Part shown: one piece after another, positions 31,560-41,737 of the stretch
Layout: each line of letters starts with the position of its first letter
Numbering within the stretch: the first letter of the stretch is position 1
Source: Branchipolynoe longqiensis
Taxonomy: Eukaryota > Annelida > Polychaeta > Phyllodocida > Polynoidae
Length of the DNA: 64,000 nt
Reading direction: 5' to 3'
NCBI GenBank assembly: GCA_030323885.1
Contig: CM059187.1
Location: 123,577,165 to 123,641,164, forward strand
The notes under the pieces: model-generated
The model's input: the letters and a program-made list of their open reading frames with translations, nothing else
The model's database searches: none
Told to the model about the DNA's origin: nothing
Position numbers and translations under genes: made by a program

Positions 31560-32009
31560 CCGGTGTGGTGGTTTCAGCGTGTTCCCGTGCTCAGACGTGT
31601 CCCTCGCTTCTGCGCATGCGTCAGAATCTAGTAAACATGGCCGTAATCGATTAACACGAACCGGGCGACTCGGGTCATCCGAATTTCAAATAGAACACGC
31701 GAGTGGAGTCGACAAATACACGTCCCGTGTGCAAAAAAAGAATAACTTAGATTAATGAAATGGAAATATAGGTAAACTGGGCCATGATACAATACTTTAA
31801 ATCCTATTTTGCTGTACTTTTATCGGTTATTAAAAAAAAAAGAACAAACTGTCCACCCGAGCGTATTCGATTATTCAACCCGAGTTTGTAGGATGTGCGC
31901 ATGCGCCAATAAGTGGCTGGGGTGACCCGAGTTGATGCGAAATCCGCGCATGGGCAGAAGCAACGGGACACGTCTGAGCACGGGAACACGCTGAAACCAC
32001 CACACCGGG
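31560..32009. mobile_element. 450-bp element with perfect 45-bp terminal inverted repeats
   Basis: Left arm 31560-31604 (CCCGGTGTGGTGGTTTCAGC...) and right arm 31965-32009 are exact reverse complements. Imperfect pairing continues inward (cttctgcgcatgcg against cgcgcatgggcagaag, gactcgggtcatcc against ggctggggtgacccgag). There is no coding capacity. Confidence 0.92.
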
Positions 32010-32103
32010 CTCCTCACCTCACCACTTCACAGGCCCGACCGGCGGGCGGGAGTCACTAAAACAACTGTCATTAAAGGCGCCCTGCACGCCACCACTCCAC
32101 GGT

Positions 32104-32621
32104 TAAGCGCCTGTCACACCTTACCGGACTGAGTACCGGACAGCACCGGACAAAGAATTTTCTAGTCCGGTGCTGTCCGGTGACAAAATGTATCGAAATG
32201 TACTGAAATGGAGCGTAATTGGGTCAATTGCCGCTGGGCGACCCGACAAGTACCGTACATGAACCGGACGAGAACCAGATGAGAACTGGACACGTAACGG
32301 ATGGGTACCGGACATGTACCGGACAAAACAGACAAATCAGACACCAACTGGACACCAACGGATGGGTACTGGACATGTACGGATGGGTACCAAACATGAA
32401 CCGGACAAACCGGACACCAACCGGACACCAACCGGACACATCAGTCTGGCGGTGTCCGGTAGAAGTTTTGTGCATGTTCAAAACTTGTAGCGGACACCGC
32501 TGGACACCACCGGACACCGCCGGATGGGTACCGGACATGTACCGGACATGTACTGGACATTGCCGTATTTCACCGGACAGTGTCCGGTTCCCCAGTCCGG
32601 TAAGGTGTGACTGGGCCTTTA
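32104..32621 (+). mobile_element. Foldback element with CCGGACA-type array
   Basis: The ends GCGCCTGTCACACCTTACCG and (reverse complement) AAAGGCCCAGTCACACCTTA pair over about 45 bp. The interior is packed with ccggacatg, ggatgggtac and ccggacacc words, mostly in one orientation. The core GTTTTGTGCATGTTCAAAAC is at 32465-32484. No protein is encoded; the open frames simply follow the repeats. Confidence 0.9.
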
Positions 32622-32659
32622 CATAGACAAAAAGTGGACAACTAAGAACTAAACCAACA

Positions 32660-32815
32660 CGCACGCACAACCTCACTCACTCTCTTGCTCTCATCTATAT
32701 TTGTGTCTGTCTGTCTCTTTATCTCTGCTTGTCTGTTTCTTGCTATCTCTCTCTCTTTCTCTCTCCCTATCAGTCAATCTCTGTCTGTCTGTCTGTCTCC
32801 CTCTCGCTTCTCACT
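32660..32815. repeat. CT/CTGT microsatellite
   Basis: Ctgtctgtctg and tctctctctc runs. Confidence 0.85.
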
Positions 32816-32954
32816 AAAGACCGCTGCCTGAATAGTTCATTGACAATCTGAACTATGTATTTTCCATTTTTGTTATGATCATAGATGATGCCGCCTGTGT
32901 CATCGCACGACAGATGTACATTTAGAGCGCACACACGCATATATAATTATATAT

Positions 32955-33144
32955 AGAGTAAAGCCTCTCTAACTGACCACCTCCACAAATTGACCAATCA
33001 CCTATATCGATCGCTTTATTTGAGATAATACAAGTCACCACATTGGAAGGATATTCTAACTCCCTAAACCGACGACCTCCCTAAATGGACCACTTAAACT
33101 TTAAAGTCGGTCCCATGGTCGGTAGATTTAGAGAGGTTTTACTG
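32955..33144 (+). mobile_element. CAGTAAAACC MITE, slightly expanded
   Basis: It runs from gagtaaagcctctctaactg to gagaggttttactg, with a small insertion in the right half (cttaaactttaaagtcggtc). Confidence 0.88.
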
Positions 33145-33260
33145 TATATATATACATATATACATGTATGTGCATATAAACATATATATGCATATATATA
33201 TATATATTAGATACATATATAGACATATATTCATAGAGTCTATATACATATACATATATA

Positions 33261-33438
33261 CAGTAAAACCTCACTAGCCGACCACCTCCATAGATCGACC
33301 ACTCCCCTATATCGATTGCTTTATTTGGGTCCCAACAATACCATTTTAACCATATTCTAACTCCCTAAATGGACCACCTCCCTAGATGGACCACTTAAAG
33401 TCGGTCCCAAGGTCGGTCGATTTAGAGAGGCTTCACTG
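33261..33438 (+). mobile_element. CAGTAAAACC MITE, complete (178 bp)
   Basis: TaCAGTAAAACCTCACTAGC...GAGGCTTCACTGta with TA on both sides. It carries the intact ccacTTAAagtcggtcc segment used as the empty-site reference. Confidence 0.92.
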
Positions 33439-33439
33439 T

Positions 33440-33870
33440 ACTTATAATCCTATATATATATGCGTGTATATATATATATATACAATGTGTATCGGGCGCA
33501 AGTGACAGTGTAGCGTCCAGGATAGAGGCATGCCGGAGTTGGAGCCACCGGTCACGTGGTTAGAGGGGGGGGGGGCATACATCAAGTAAGCCACCCCATC
33601 AATATTTAGGGTAGGAAATAAACATATAATCCCTTACGTGTGTTTATACTCGCATAATGCTTATACATCACATATATACAAATAAACACACACAATTCAT
33701 ATATATATATATCTAAGAATATAACCCTATATATATATATTTCTATATATATATAGAGAGAGAGAGAGAGGGATAGAGAGGGAGCGAGGGGGAGAGAGAG
33801 AGACAGAGAATGAGCGACAAAGACAGAATGTAGACAACAATGTTACAGTATATGACATGCAGCCAGGCGT
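33440..33870. other. TA tracts, GA microsatellite and unique DNA
   Basis: (TA)n near 33450-33480 and 33700-33755, then (GA)n at 33756-33810. No gene. Confidence 0.6.
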
Positions 33871-33924
33871 GGTGGTCGACTTCACAGATCCGGACGAAGT
33901 TGTAATTTGTAGGCCACAGTACGC

Positions 33925-34225
33925 GAGATGTGTGTAGCAGGGTAGGGGGAGGGGAGAGGGGGCGGGCGTGGGGATGGGGATAGGGGTGGGGAGAGGCGGG
34001 GGAGGGGGCGGGGAGAGGCGTGGGAAGGGCGAGGGGAGGAGCGGTGAGAAGGAGGGCGTGGGACGAGGGACATGGGACGGGGGGGAGGAGTGGGATTATG
34101 GAGAAATGGGGAGAAGGGAATGCGTGGGTAGGGGGACGGGTGTGGGAAGGGGGAGAAGCGGAGAGAAAGGGGCATGGGAATGTGAAGGTGCGGAGTGGGA
34201 AGGGAGAGGGGGGTTCACGTTCATT
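33925..34225. repeat. G-rich purine tract
   Basis: GGGGAGAGG/GGGATGG-like blocks with strong strand bias. Confidence 0.8.
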
Positions 34226-34588
34226 GCCAGATTACTGAATTAGCCAGGACCATTGTAAAATGGCGGGTTTCGGAGGCGACATGACGACTCCTGAAGGCAG
34301 GTGTAGACGCCAAACTGCTAACTAGCAGGAGTCCGGCACTCGTCGCTTAATACACGTAGCTCGGTAAGTAAGGGCAGGCCGGCGGGGACAGGTGACAGGA
34401 AGCGCCCCCTACTCGCGTGCCTCCACCGCCCCCCCCCCCCTCCCCTCACCTCCCCACATAGCGCCCCCTACCTCTCATCGAGGAAGTCCCCTAGCACCAT
34501 GCCGCTCATCTTCTATTGTATCGCATTCTAATCTAAGCGACGCATCTACTGGTTTGAAATTAGTATTATTATATATGATGTTTTAATT
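34225..34588. other. Unique-looking DNA
   Basis: No recognised feature; there is a C run near 34430. Confidence 0.4.
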
Positions 34589-34590
34589 TC

Positions 34591-34641
34591 AGACATAGGC
34601 ATTGTGATTATTATATATGTTCCCTTGTATATTTTGTAATG

Positions 34642-34673
<32 letters not shown>

Positions 34674-34857
34674 TATACACACATAAATATACATATATAT
34701 ACATGTATATACATATATACATGTATATTATATGTATATAAGTAGGCTCTATATATATGTATATATATCTTCATATATATATATATATATAATATAATAT
34801 ATATACATTACAAAATATACAAGGGAAAATATATAATAAACACGATGCCTATGTATG
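34591..34857. mobile_element. Inverted repeat with ~55-bp arms around a TA-rich loop
   Basis: AGACATAGGCATTGTGATTA... (34591-34650) is mirrored by ...ACACGATGCCTATGT (34800-34857); both arms include CCTTGTATATTTTGTAATGT. Only a few mismatches are present. It could be a foldback MITE or a stable cruciform. Confidence 0.85.
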
Positions 34858-34859
34858 AA

Positions 34860-34861
34860 TG

Positions 34862-34903
<42 letters not shown>

Positions 34904-34904
34904 C

Positions 34905-34935
<31 letters not shown>

Positions 34936-34940
34936 GGAAA
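34860..34940. repeat. TA microsatellite
   Basis: (TA)n directly after the inverted repeat. Confidence 0.9.
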
Positions 34941-34944
34941 GAGA

Positions 34945-35560
34945 GGGAATGAGAGCGAGAGAGAATTTACAGGGATCTCGGAGGGAAAGTGATGACGGTG
35001 TTAGTTTGGGAGGGGGGAAACGAGGGAGGTCAGGGTCTGAGACCGGTGGGAGTCGGGGATGGGGGATCTACGAGGGGAGGGGAGGAATGTGTGAGTGTGG
35101 TGAGGGAGAGATGGGGCAAGGCTCTGAGATAGGAGAGGGGAGGCGGGATCTGGGAAGGAATAGCTGAGGAAGATACGGGAGTTTGTGACAGGAGAGGGGA
35201 GACATGTGGAATGTTCGAGGTGGAGGGAAGCATGGTATGCGTCTGGGAGGAGAGATGGGAGTTGGGAGAGGGGAGATGGGGATGGGTTCGTTGGCAGATC
35301 CGGGATCTTGGAAGGGAGGGGGGAAGGAGGCGGTGTCTGGGAAGGGAATATTGGGTTATGGGAAGGGAGTGTGGAGGGAGCGTGCGGATTTGGGAAGGGA
35401 GAGTGCGATGTTGAGGTCCGGAGAGGGAAAATTGGCCTCCGGGAGAGGGGGAGGGGGGGGGGGGAGAGGGGAGAGCGGAGAGAGGCGGGGTCTGGGAGGT
35501 GAGACGAGAGGGAGGCGGAGGTCTGGGACTCAGTGGGAGGTGAGAGGGGTGGGGGTATAT
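34945..35560. repeat. GA/G-rich tract with GGATCTGGGAAGG-type units
   Basis: A purine-rich strand with recurring gatctgggaagga, tttgggaaggga and ggtctgggagg motifs at irregular spacing, a degenerate minisatellite. Confidence 0.8.
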
Positions 35561-35776
35561 TATTGCACGTGACACCGAGTTGGATTACAGACTCGTGACA
35601 CAGTTTCCGGAATGCGGCTGCGCAACTTCACCACGCAAGTCATTAGTATTGACCTGCATCTGACGAGGTAAACCACCTGAAAGTGGATATCAATTAGCAA
35701 CGATGACTTAATGCCATGTTCATGTTCAACGATATCGGTGAAAGTCCACACATGTGGTTTTATAAGAATGGTTTAA

Positions 35777-36141
35777 AGTTGCATAGTCCGATAAAAACAG
35801 CCAATGTTCTAAACCAAAAACACTTATCTAGACTTAATTCTATATATTCAACTTAGATACTGGTACACTTATTCAGCATTTTTTGCTGCATAAAAGGTCG
35901 TAATAAGTCAATTTAATAGAACCTGTTACTAGCTTATTTATAATTCTACTTAAATCTATGGTGCCAGAGTTTCGGTGTGCTTGCCAAAATTAATTTGTCA
36001 TAATTTGACGTCAAATATCTCAAATTTTAGCCATTTAAAATAAAAGTTATTTCAACGTAAACTAAAGTAGACTATAATGATTAGCATAAAGTATTTATCA
36101 CGGAAAATGGAAGAGACTCAAAAACATCGGACTATGCAACT
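35777..36141 (+). mobile_element. TTAA MITE, complete (365 bp)
   Basis: Flanked by TTAA at 35773-35776 and 36142-36145. Ends AGTTGCATAGTCCGAT and ATCGGACTATGCAACT. A short internal insertion (tagcttatttataattctac) explains the extra length. Confidence 0.94.
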
Positions 36142-36284
36142 TTAAGCAGTAGGGAGAAAGCCAGGGGTTTATTTTTGTTAATGAAGGGGGGCGGGGAGGG
36201 GGGGGGGGGGAGTTGCAGACAGGTATCGTGTTATTGTGGGTTATTTAGCTATTTTTCCAATCTGGGAGAAAGGCTGCAATCGAA

Positions 36285-36540
36285 TCAACCAGACGGGATG
36301 ACTGAATGGGGTGAGCTTCCGGTGTAGCAAGTCATGAGTTTGAACCCAGGCCAAATCACAGGAATGAATTTAAAATGTATACTTGTCGCTTCCAATCCAG
36401 AGCCTAGTACGTGGCATTATTAGGATAGCAAAAGGAGCAGTGGAATGAGGAAGAGAAATTGTTTGTAGTTGAAGATTTCCTTGTTTAATCGATAGTTTGT
36501 TGTTGTTTTACGTCCTAGCAACATGTAAGGTCATATCAGT
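36285..36540. repeat. SINE-A head fragment and reverse tail fragment
   Basis: The head at 36290-36430 (gacgggatgactgaatgggg, gaacccaggccaaatcac) lacks its body. A reverse tail lies at 36490-36540 (ttgttgttttacgtcctagc). Confidence 0.65.
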
Positions 36541-36594
36541 TATTTAATCGAAGAATGTAGCAACAACAAAGGGAGGTGCAGTGCATAATTAGCG

Positions 36595-36982
36595 ACATTT
36601 ATTAAATTATCTAAGCAGATTAAAAAGATGTATTAACTTATTAAGCATTTGGTACTGCACATAAGGGAATACTAAGTTAATTTAATAGAACATGTTACTA
36701 CATTATGTCCAGCATTTTGACATGCATGCCAAAACTCGCTTAGTATCCTTCCATTTCAAATATCTGCAAAGTCAGCTAATTATAATAACAAAAATAAGTT
36801 ACCTCAAACTAACATAATGTAGATTATAACGATCAACCTAGTAATATTAGTAATAACTCTGACCAGTAGAGACAGAACAACCTCATGAAACCTGCTTAAA
36901 GGGGCACAGTCTGCTGCTTTTGAGTGTCTGCAATACTTTGAGATAATTGTGATCAACTACAAAATAATCAGACTATGCAACT
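36595..36982 (+). mobile_element. TTAA MITE, diverged copy
   Basis: Family blocks are in order (cttattaagcatttggtact, tgacatgcatgccaaaactc), ending ATCAGACTATGCAACT before TTAA. An extra stretch near 36860-36920 is not part of the consensus. Confidence 0.75.
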
Positions 36983-37044
36983 TTAAGTGCAGAAAATTTC
37001 AATTGCAATGAATTAATGTTCCACACTCCTCTGTCCCTATCCCC

Positions 37045-37150
37045 TCTATTATTCATAGTCCTAGTCCTAGTACTAGTGCCGAGCACCAGGCTTTGTAGCG
37101 ACAAGTATCAATTGTGTAACTCTTTGGTCTGGCTCGACTGGGCTTAAACA
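37045..37150 (-). repeat. SINE-A fragment, reverse
   Basis: Gccgagcaccaggctttgta, gcgacaagtatcaattgtgt, ggctcgactgggctt. Confidence 0.7.
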
Positions 37151-37404
37151 AAATAACAACTTAAAAAAAAAAATGGTATGAAAGCAACTGCGTGCGTGCG
37201 CCTTGTGTCTCGTGTATGTACTAATAGACGCGACAACCTCTGCACACCGCAGTCGGGTATTTACTCACACAAATCTACACTTATCTCGGAGCAGATCAGA
37301 TATGTACCCAAAATGCACAGCGTTCATGTACACACACACATCCTGTCAGAATATAACCTTCTGACCTGACATTGACAACCAACCTGCCACCTCAGAGCTT
37401 TCTT
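37150..37404. other. Unique-looking DNA
   Basis: A poly-A run near 37161, otherwise ordinary; no gene seen. Confidence 0.4.
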
Positions 37405-38044
37405 TTAAGGCCCTGTCTCACCTCACTGTGTTGGGGTACCGGATATAAAACGGACACTGTCCGGTGAAATACGGCAATGTATGGTTTATATAATGTTGTC
37501 ATCCGGCATGTCCGTTCTGTGTCCGGTGGTGTCCGGTGTGTACGGTAGCAAGTTTTGAACATGCACAGAACTTGTGCTGGACACCGCCGGACTGAGGTGT
37601 ATGGTTGTTGTCCCTTTTAAGTCTGTTTAGTCCGTTTTGTCTGGTTCATGTCCGTTACCCATCCGTTACGTCTCCGGTTTGCTTCCTGCAGAGTCCGTTG
37701 ATGGTGGTGCGGGAATTCAGTCCGTAGTTTTTAAAATCTGTTTTTGGCGCATCCATGATCAGTCCGGTAGGTGGCCGGTTGCCCCCCGGTTGGTGTCCAG
37801 TCCATCCGTTTGATATTCGGCTTTCGCCCGTCCGTTGACCATTGCTTGTCCGTTGTTATCCGGTGTTATCCGGTTATCGTCCGTTTATCGTCTGGTGGTT
37901 ATTCTTTAATATATGTTCCTTGTCCGTTGAAAGCACAACATTTCGACACCTTTCGATACATTTTGACACCGGACACCACCGGACTAGACAATTCTTTGTC
38001 CGGTGGTGCCGGTACTGAGTCCGGTAAGGTGTGACTGGCGCTTT
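37405..38044 (-). mobile_element. Foldback element, CCGGACA subfamily, reverse orientation
   Basis: Ends TTAAGGCCCTGTCTCACCTC and (reverse complement) GAAAGCGCCAGTCACACCTT. The subterminal block tagtccggtggtgtccggtg (reverse) matches the 32.1 and 20.6 kb copies. The core is at 37550-37573 in reverse orientation. The array words are tgtccgtt and tgtccggt. Confidence 0.88.
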
Positions 38045-38098
38045 CGAGTTGTATCACAGGAGCGTTCCTCATATACAGTAACATACTCAAATACTTAA

Positions 38099-38811
38099 AG
38101 TTGCTTTGTCCAATGGTTTTTAGTTTTTATAATTTTCTGTCATGTTCTGTCTTTTTCCAAGATGACTATATTAGCTTGGTCATTATAAACTATCTTACTT
38201 TAGTTCAAAGTAACTTTGCTTTAAATGACTAACTTAGGAGATGGTTGAAGTGTAAATATGACAAATTAATTTGGGCGTGTTTGTCAAATCTTTGACCATA
38301 TGTGCTTCTGCAGCAACATGTTCTATTAAATTGACTTAGTATATACCCTTCCATTTAGGACCAAAGCTTAAAGCTGCATAGTCTGATGAAATATCAAATT
38401 TTCAAAACCAAACAAATTATCTAGATTTGATTTGACATATCTACCTTAGATACTGATGCGCTTATTAAGCATTTGTTTCGGCGTAGAAGGTAATACTAAG
38501 TCAATTTAACAGAACTTGTTTCTGCAGAAATCTATGGTGTCAGAGTTTTGGCAAGCTTGCCAAAACTAATTTTCCATGTTTGCACTTGAAATATCTCAAA
38601 TGTTTACCATTTAAAATAATAGTAACTTTGAACTAATGTAAAGTAGATACTAGTGATCGATCTAATATATTTATCTTTGAGAAAATACAGAAATTCAAAA
38701 CCATCGGACTATGCAACTTTAATATAAGTGCTCCAGTATCTACGGTGGATAGGTAGGTTCAAATCTAGATACATGTTTTGCTTTTGAAAAATTGATACGG
38801 ACTATGCAACT
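38099..38811 (-). mobile_element. TTAA MITE interrupted by another TTAA MITE
   Basis: The left part 38099-38371 starts AGTTGCTTTGTCCAATGG after TTAA 38095-38098. The right part runs to CGGACTATGCAACT at 38811. The copy at 38372-38718 sits in its internal aaagcTTAA site. Confidence 0.92.
38372..38718 (+). mobile_element. TTAA MITE inserted in a TTAA MITE (347 bp)
   Basis: AGCTGCATAGTCTGATG after TTAA 38368-38371 and CGGACTATGCAACT before TTAA 38719-38722. The host copy's own consensus there reads tgcTTAAtaagtgcacc. Confidence 0.95.
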
Positions 38812-38850
38812 TTGAATAGTTTTTCTTGAAATTAAATTTTAAGATGTATG

Positions 38851-38891
38851 GGGCGGGGGTGGGGGTGGGGGTGGGGGTGGGGGTGGGGGTC
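38851..38891. repeat. (GGGGGT)n microsatellite
   Basis: Seven consecutive GGGGGT units; G-quadruplex-capable. Confidence 0.9.
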
Positions 38892-38899
38892 TCCCATAA

Positions 38900-40065
38900 G
38901 TCTCCCCCTGCGATCTTCCCCACCACGGAACCTCGAGTATTTTGGATTGAATGGTTCCAACGAGACATAATAATCTTGGCAAATTATGTGCGTGGGATTG
39001 TGACCAAGTGTTGAAAGTAACCAAATGCTGAGGGCAATATTCCATATAACCAATGGTGTGTGTTGGTATTTAACTGAGTTCGCGCTCTACATCTCGCTAT
39101 CAACATACTGGGTTTTGTGTGGGTTTAAAAAAAAAAAAAAAAAATGCGACAGGTAGTCCGGCGTTCTGCCGCCAGGTGGTGCATCGGACTGTTATTGTTT
39201 GAGAGTGAATCGCATGTGGTCACGTGATGAGGTGTGTCAATGCCGGGGCGCAGGCTCCTGAATTGCAATTGAACACTGGAAACCCCGCTGGCGAGGTGCT
39301 GTTTAGGAATCGCACCCGCCGGGGAGCGTCTAAATCAACGTTTAACATTGCGACACCGGAGATGTGGTGGCGTTTTAGGAGGCGGCCTTGGGTGACGATA
39401 GTGGGAGCCGGGGTACGGGTGGGGCAGGCTTTGGGGGTTGCTGGGGTTATCATCTCCGGGTATTCCTTGGGGGTTGACCCGTGCCACCCCTCTCCCACCC
39501 CGCCCCCCGCACCTCCCTGTGGTGCCTAGGTGCCGCCCACGGCCGTTCTGGCACGGCAGAGCAAGGCAAGGCAGGGCAGGGCAGAACGCACCTGTCACAG
39601 GTGAGTGCGTGCTTGAGGTGATGTGGCCTGCCCCGCGAACCACTCACACTCGCAACAGGTACTGGCACAAACCAAAGCAGAACCAGGCAGGCCACGGTCA
39701 TGCATCTGAATCACCCTGAAATACAAAATGGCTAACCATACAACACAGCCATCCCACCTAGCCGCAGTCCTGAAGGGTCCAGGGGTGTTCTGGCACACTG
39801 GTGTACTATCTAAGGACAGGGCATGGGTGAAAGGATGCTCTAACAAACCACAATGGGATGGGATCCTCTCCCACAGGCCTGTATGTCATCTGTGTAGATG
39901 TACATAGTAGGCTAAGTTATCATATACAGGTTAGGAAAAAACTTGAAAATTAAAAAAAAATTAATATAGAAACTACTAACACCCAAAACCGCAAAGGTTG
40001 TTGGCCCGAGAAAGATCAGGTAAAGACTCCTGAGTACGGGACCGGACCAATCCAGTATCACAGCT
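38900..40065. other. Unique, partly GC-rich DNA
   Basis: Ordinary to GC-rich, with poly-A at 39123-39143 and a CT/CG-rich stretch at 39390-39720. Open frames there lack domains and splice support. Confidence 0.45.
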
Positions 40066-40068
40066 GTC

Positions 40069-40163
40069 CAGCATTGAAAACAAGCACCCTCACGGGAGCT
40101 TATACGTTATGGGCAGAATAAAAAACTTGTCACAAAAAAAAACAAAAAAACAAAAAAAAACAG
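40069..40163 (+). repeat. Repeat-B copy
   Basis: Cagcattgaaaacaagcacc, gagcttatacgttatgggca, then an A-rich tail with CAAAAAAACAAA. Confidence 0.72.
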
Positions 40164-40169
40164 ACACGG

Positions 40170-40470
40170 AATATTACAATCTCAAACAGTCATTGTTTGC
40201 AATGAAAACATGCACACTAAAACTAGTGTTTTTACTTTAAGCATCACAGCCAACGTTTGTTTAATTTTTCAATTTTAATAAAAAGGGGATGTCATTCACC
40301 TGTCACAATGCTTCTTTTCGTCACTCAGCAAAGTTTGTGTGTGTGTATGTGTGTGTGTGGGAATTAGTAAATTCACAATTCATGGCTCTACTAATATTAT
40401 GTTATGTAGCCACATGTGAGAACCCTACTATCTGGTCCTAAAAGTTTGAATTATTTATATTTGACGATAT
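40170..40470. other. Unique-looking DNA
   Basis: Ordinary AT-rich sequence with a short GT run near 40339. Confidence 0.4.
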
Positions 40471-40471
40471 G

Positions 40472-40641
40472 ATATATAGGTGATGTATAAAGACTTGTGC
40501 TTCCTACAGACTTATGCATGCATATATGGTCATATATATCATACATACACATTTATAATGTATAAAGATTTATGTGAGTCTCAATGCACATAAACGTCGT
40601 CACATATATACAAATATAGAACATGCACACACGTGTGTATA

Positions 40642-40680
<39 letters not shown>

Positions 40681-40975
40681 GACTTATGCGAACCTCAATG
40701 CATATATAGCTGTTCGTATATATATCATATATAATTATATATATATATCAATTTTATCATATTTAAATATATATGTGATGTATAAAACTTAAACCCCGTC
40801 ACATCTATACACCGTCACATATATACACATATAGAACAGATATATGTATACACATATATGTGATATATAAAGACTTATGTAAACCTCAATGCATATATAG
40901 CTGTTCATAATGTATCATATATACATTAATATATGCATATATATATACATATATATATATATAATTGGTGTATAA
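40472..40975. repeat. Degenerate tandem array with TA linkers
   Basis: Three to four units containing ataaagacttatgtgaacct, caatgcatatatagctgttc and cgtcacatatatacacatat, separated by TA runs. Confidence 0.75.
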
Positions 40976-40979
40976 TGAC

Positions 40980-41735
40980 TTCTGCTAGTGTATATGTCAT
41001 CTTTATTCCCGACTATTTACTAAACGCTACCGGTGGCTCCATCCCCGAACATTCACATCACTACCCGCTCACTGCGACCAGTGTCAGTTGCTCAAGAAAA
41101 TTTGAATACGCACTTCTATGTAAATTGATACTATTACTATTACCAAAGTAGACCAGGTGGTAAGTTCATGCAATGCAAATGTTCTGAACTATTTTAATAG
41201 TATTATCTAAGCGGTGATCAAATTACTAGTAACACGAGATAGATCTGCATGTAGCAACACTTCGCGATGCAATAGGTTACTTTTATAATGTCAGTAAAGT
41301 TCAAGGATACAGCCAGCGTCAGCAGTTGTGTCTTACATTATCTCAGACAACTTTCTAATTTTATAACCCTCGGTTTACTTAAATAATAAAAAATTATTTA
41401 AAAAAATCGAAATAAAAATCAAGAAAAAAACCTCACATGTTAAACCACGAATTAACATTGTCGCCACTTTCAATACAGCGCTTACAAATCAACTTATGTT
41501 TACACCATCATCACAACTGACCGTTGAATGGGATAGCCACGTGGATTAAGTTCACTTCAAACAGGATGTAAGCTGCTACATTTTGTAAATGAAGTTGACT
41601 GCGGCGGCAGCTCCAACACACAGGTGGCGCTGTACGAAGCATAGGATGCGTGTCGGCACATATGTTGGGAATGTTGGAACAATGGACATTCCAGGGCGCG
41701 AAGTTTCAACCCGGGCCTGGTTATAATCCCGAGCA
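40980..41735. other. Unique-looking DNA
   Basis: Ordinary sequence. No exon with recognisable splice sites and domain content was found. Confidence 0.4.
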
Positions 41736-41737
41736 CT

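Noticed and set aside
32219..32676. Repetitive frames over the 32.1 kb element
   Set aside because: Both strands are open because the internal words are multiples of three or stop-poor; periodic peptides follow the repeat and show no domain.
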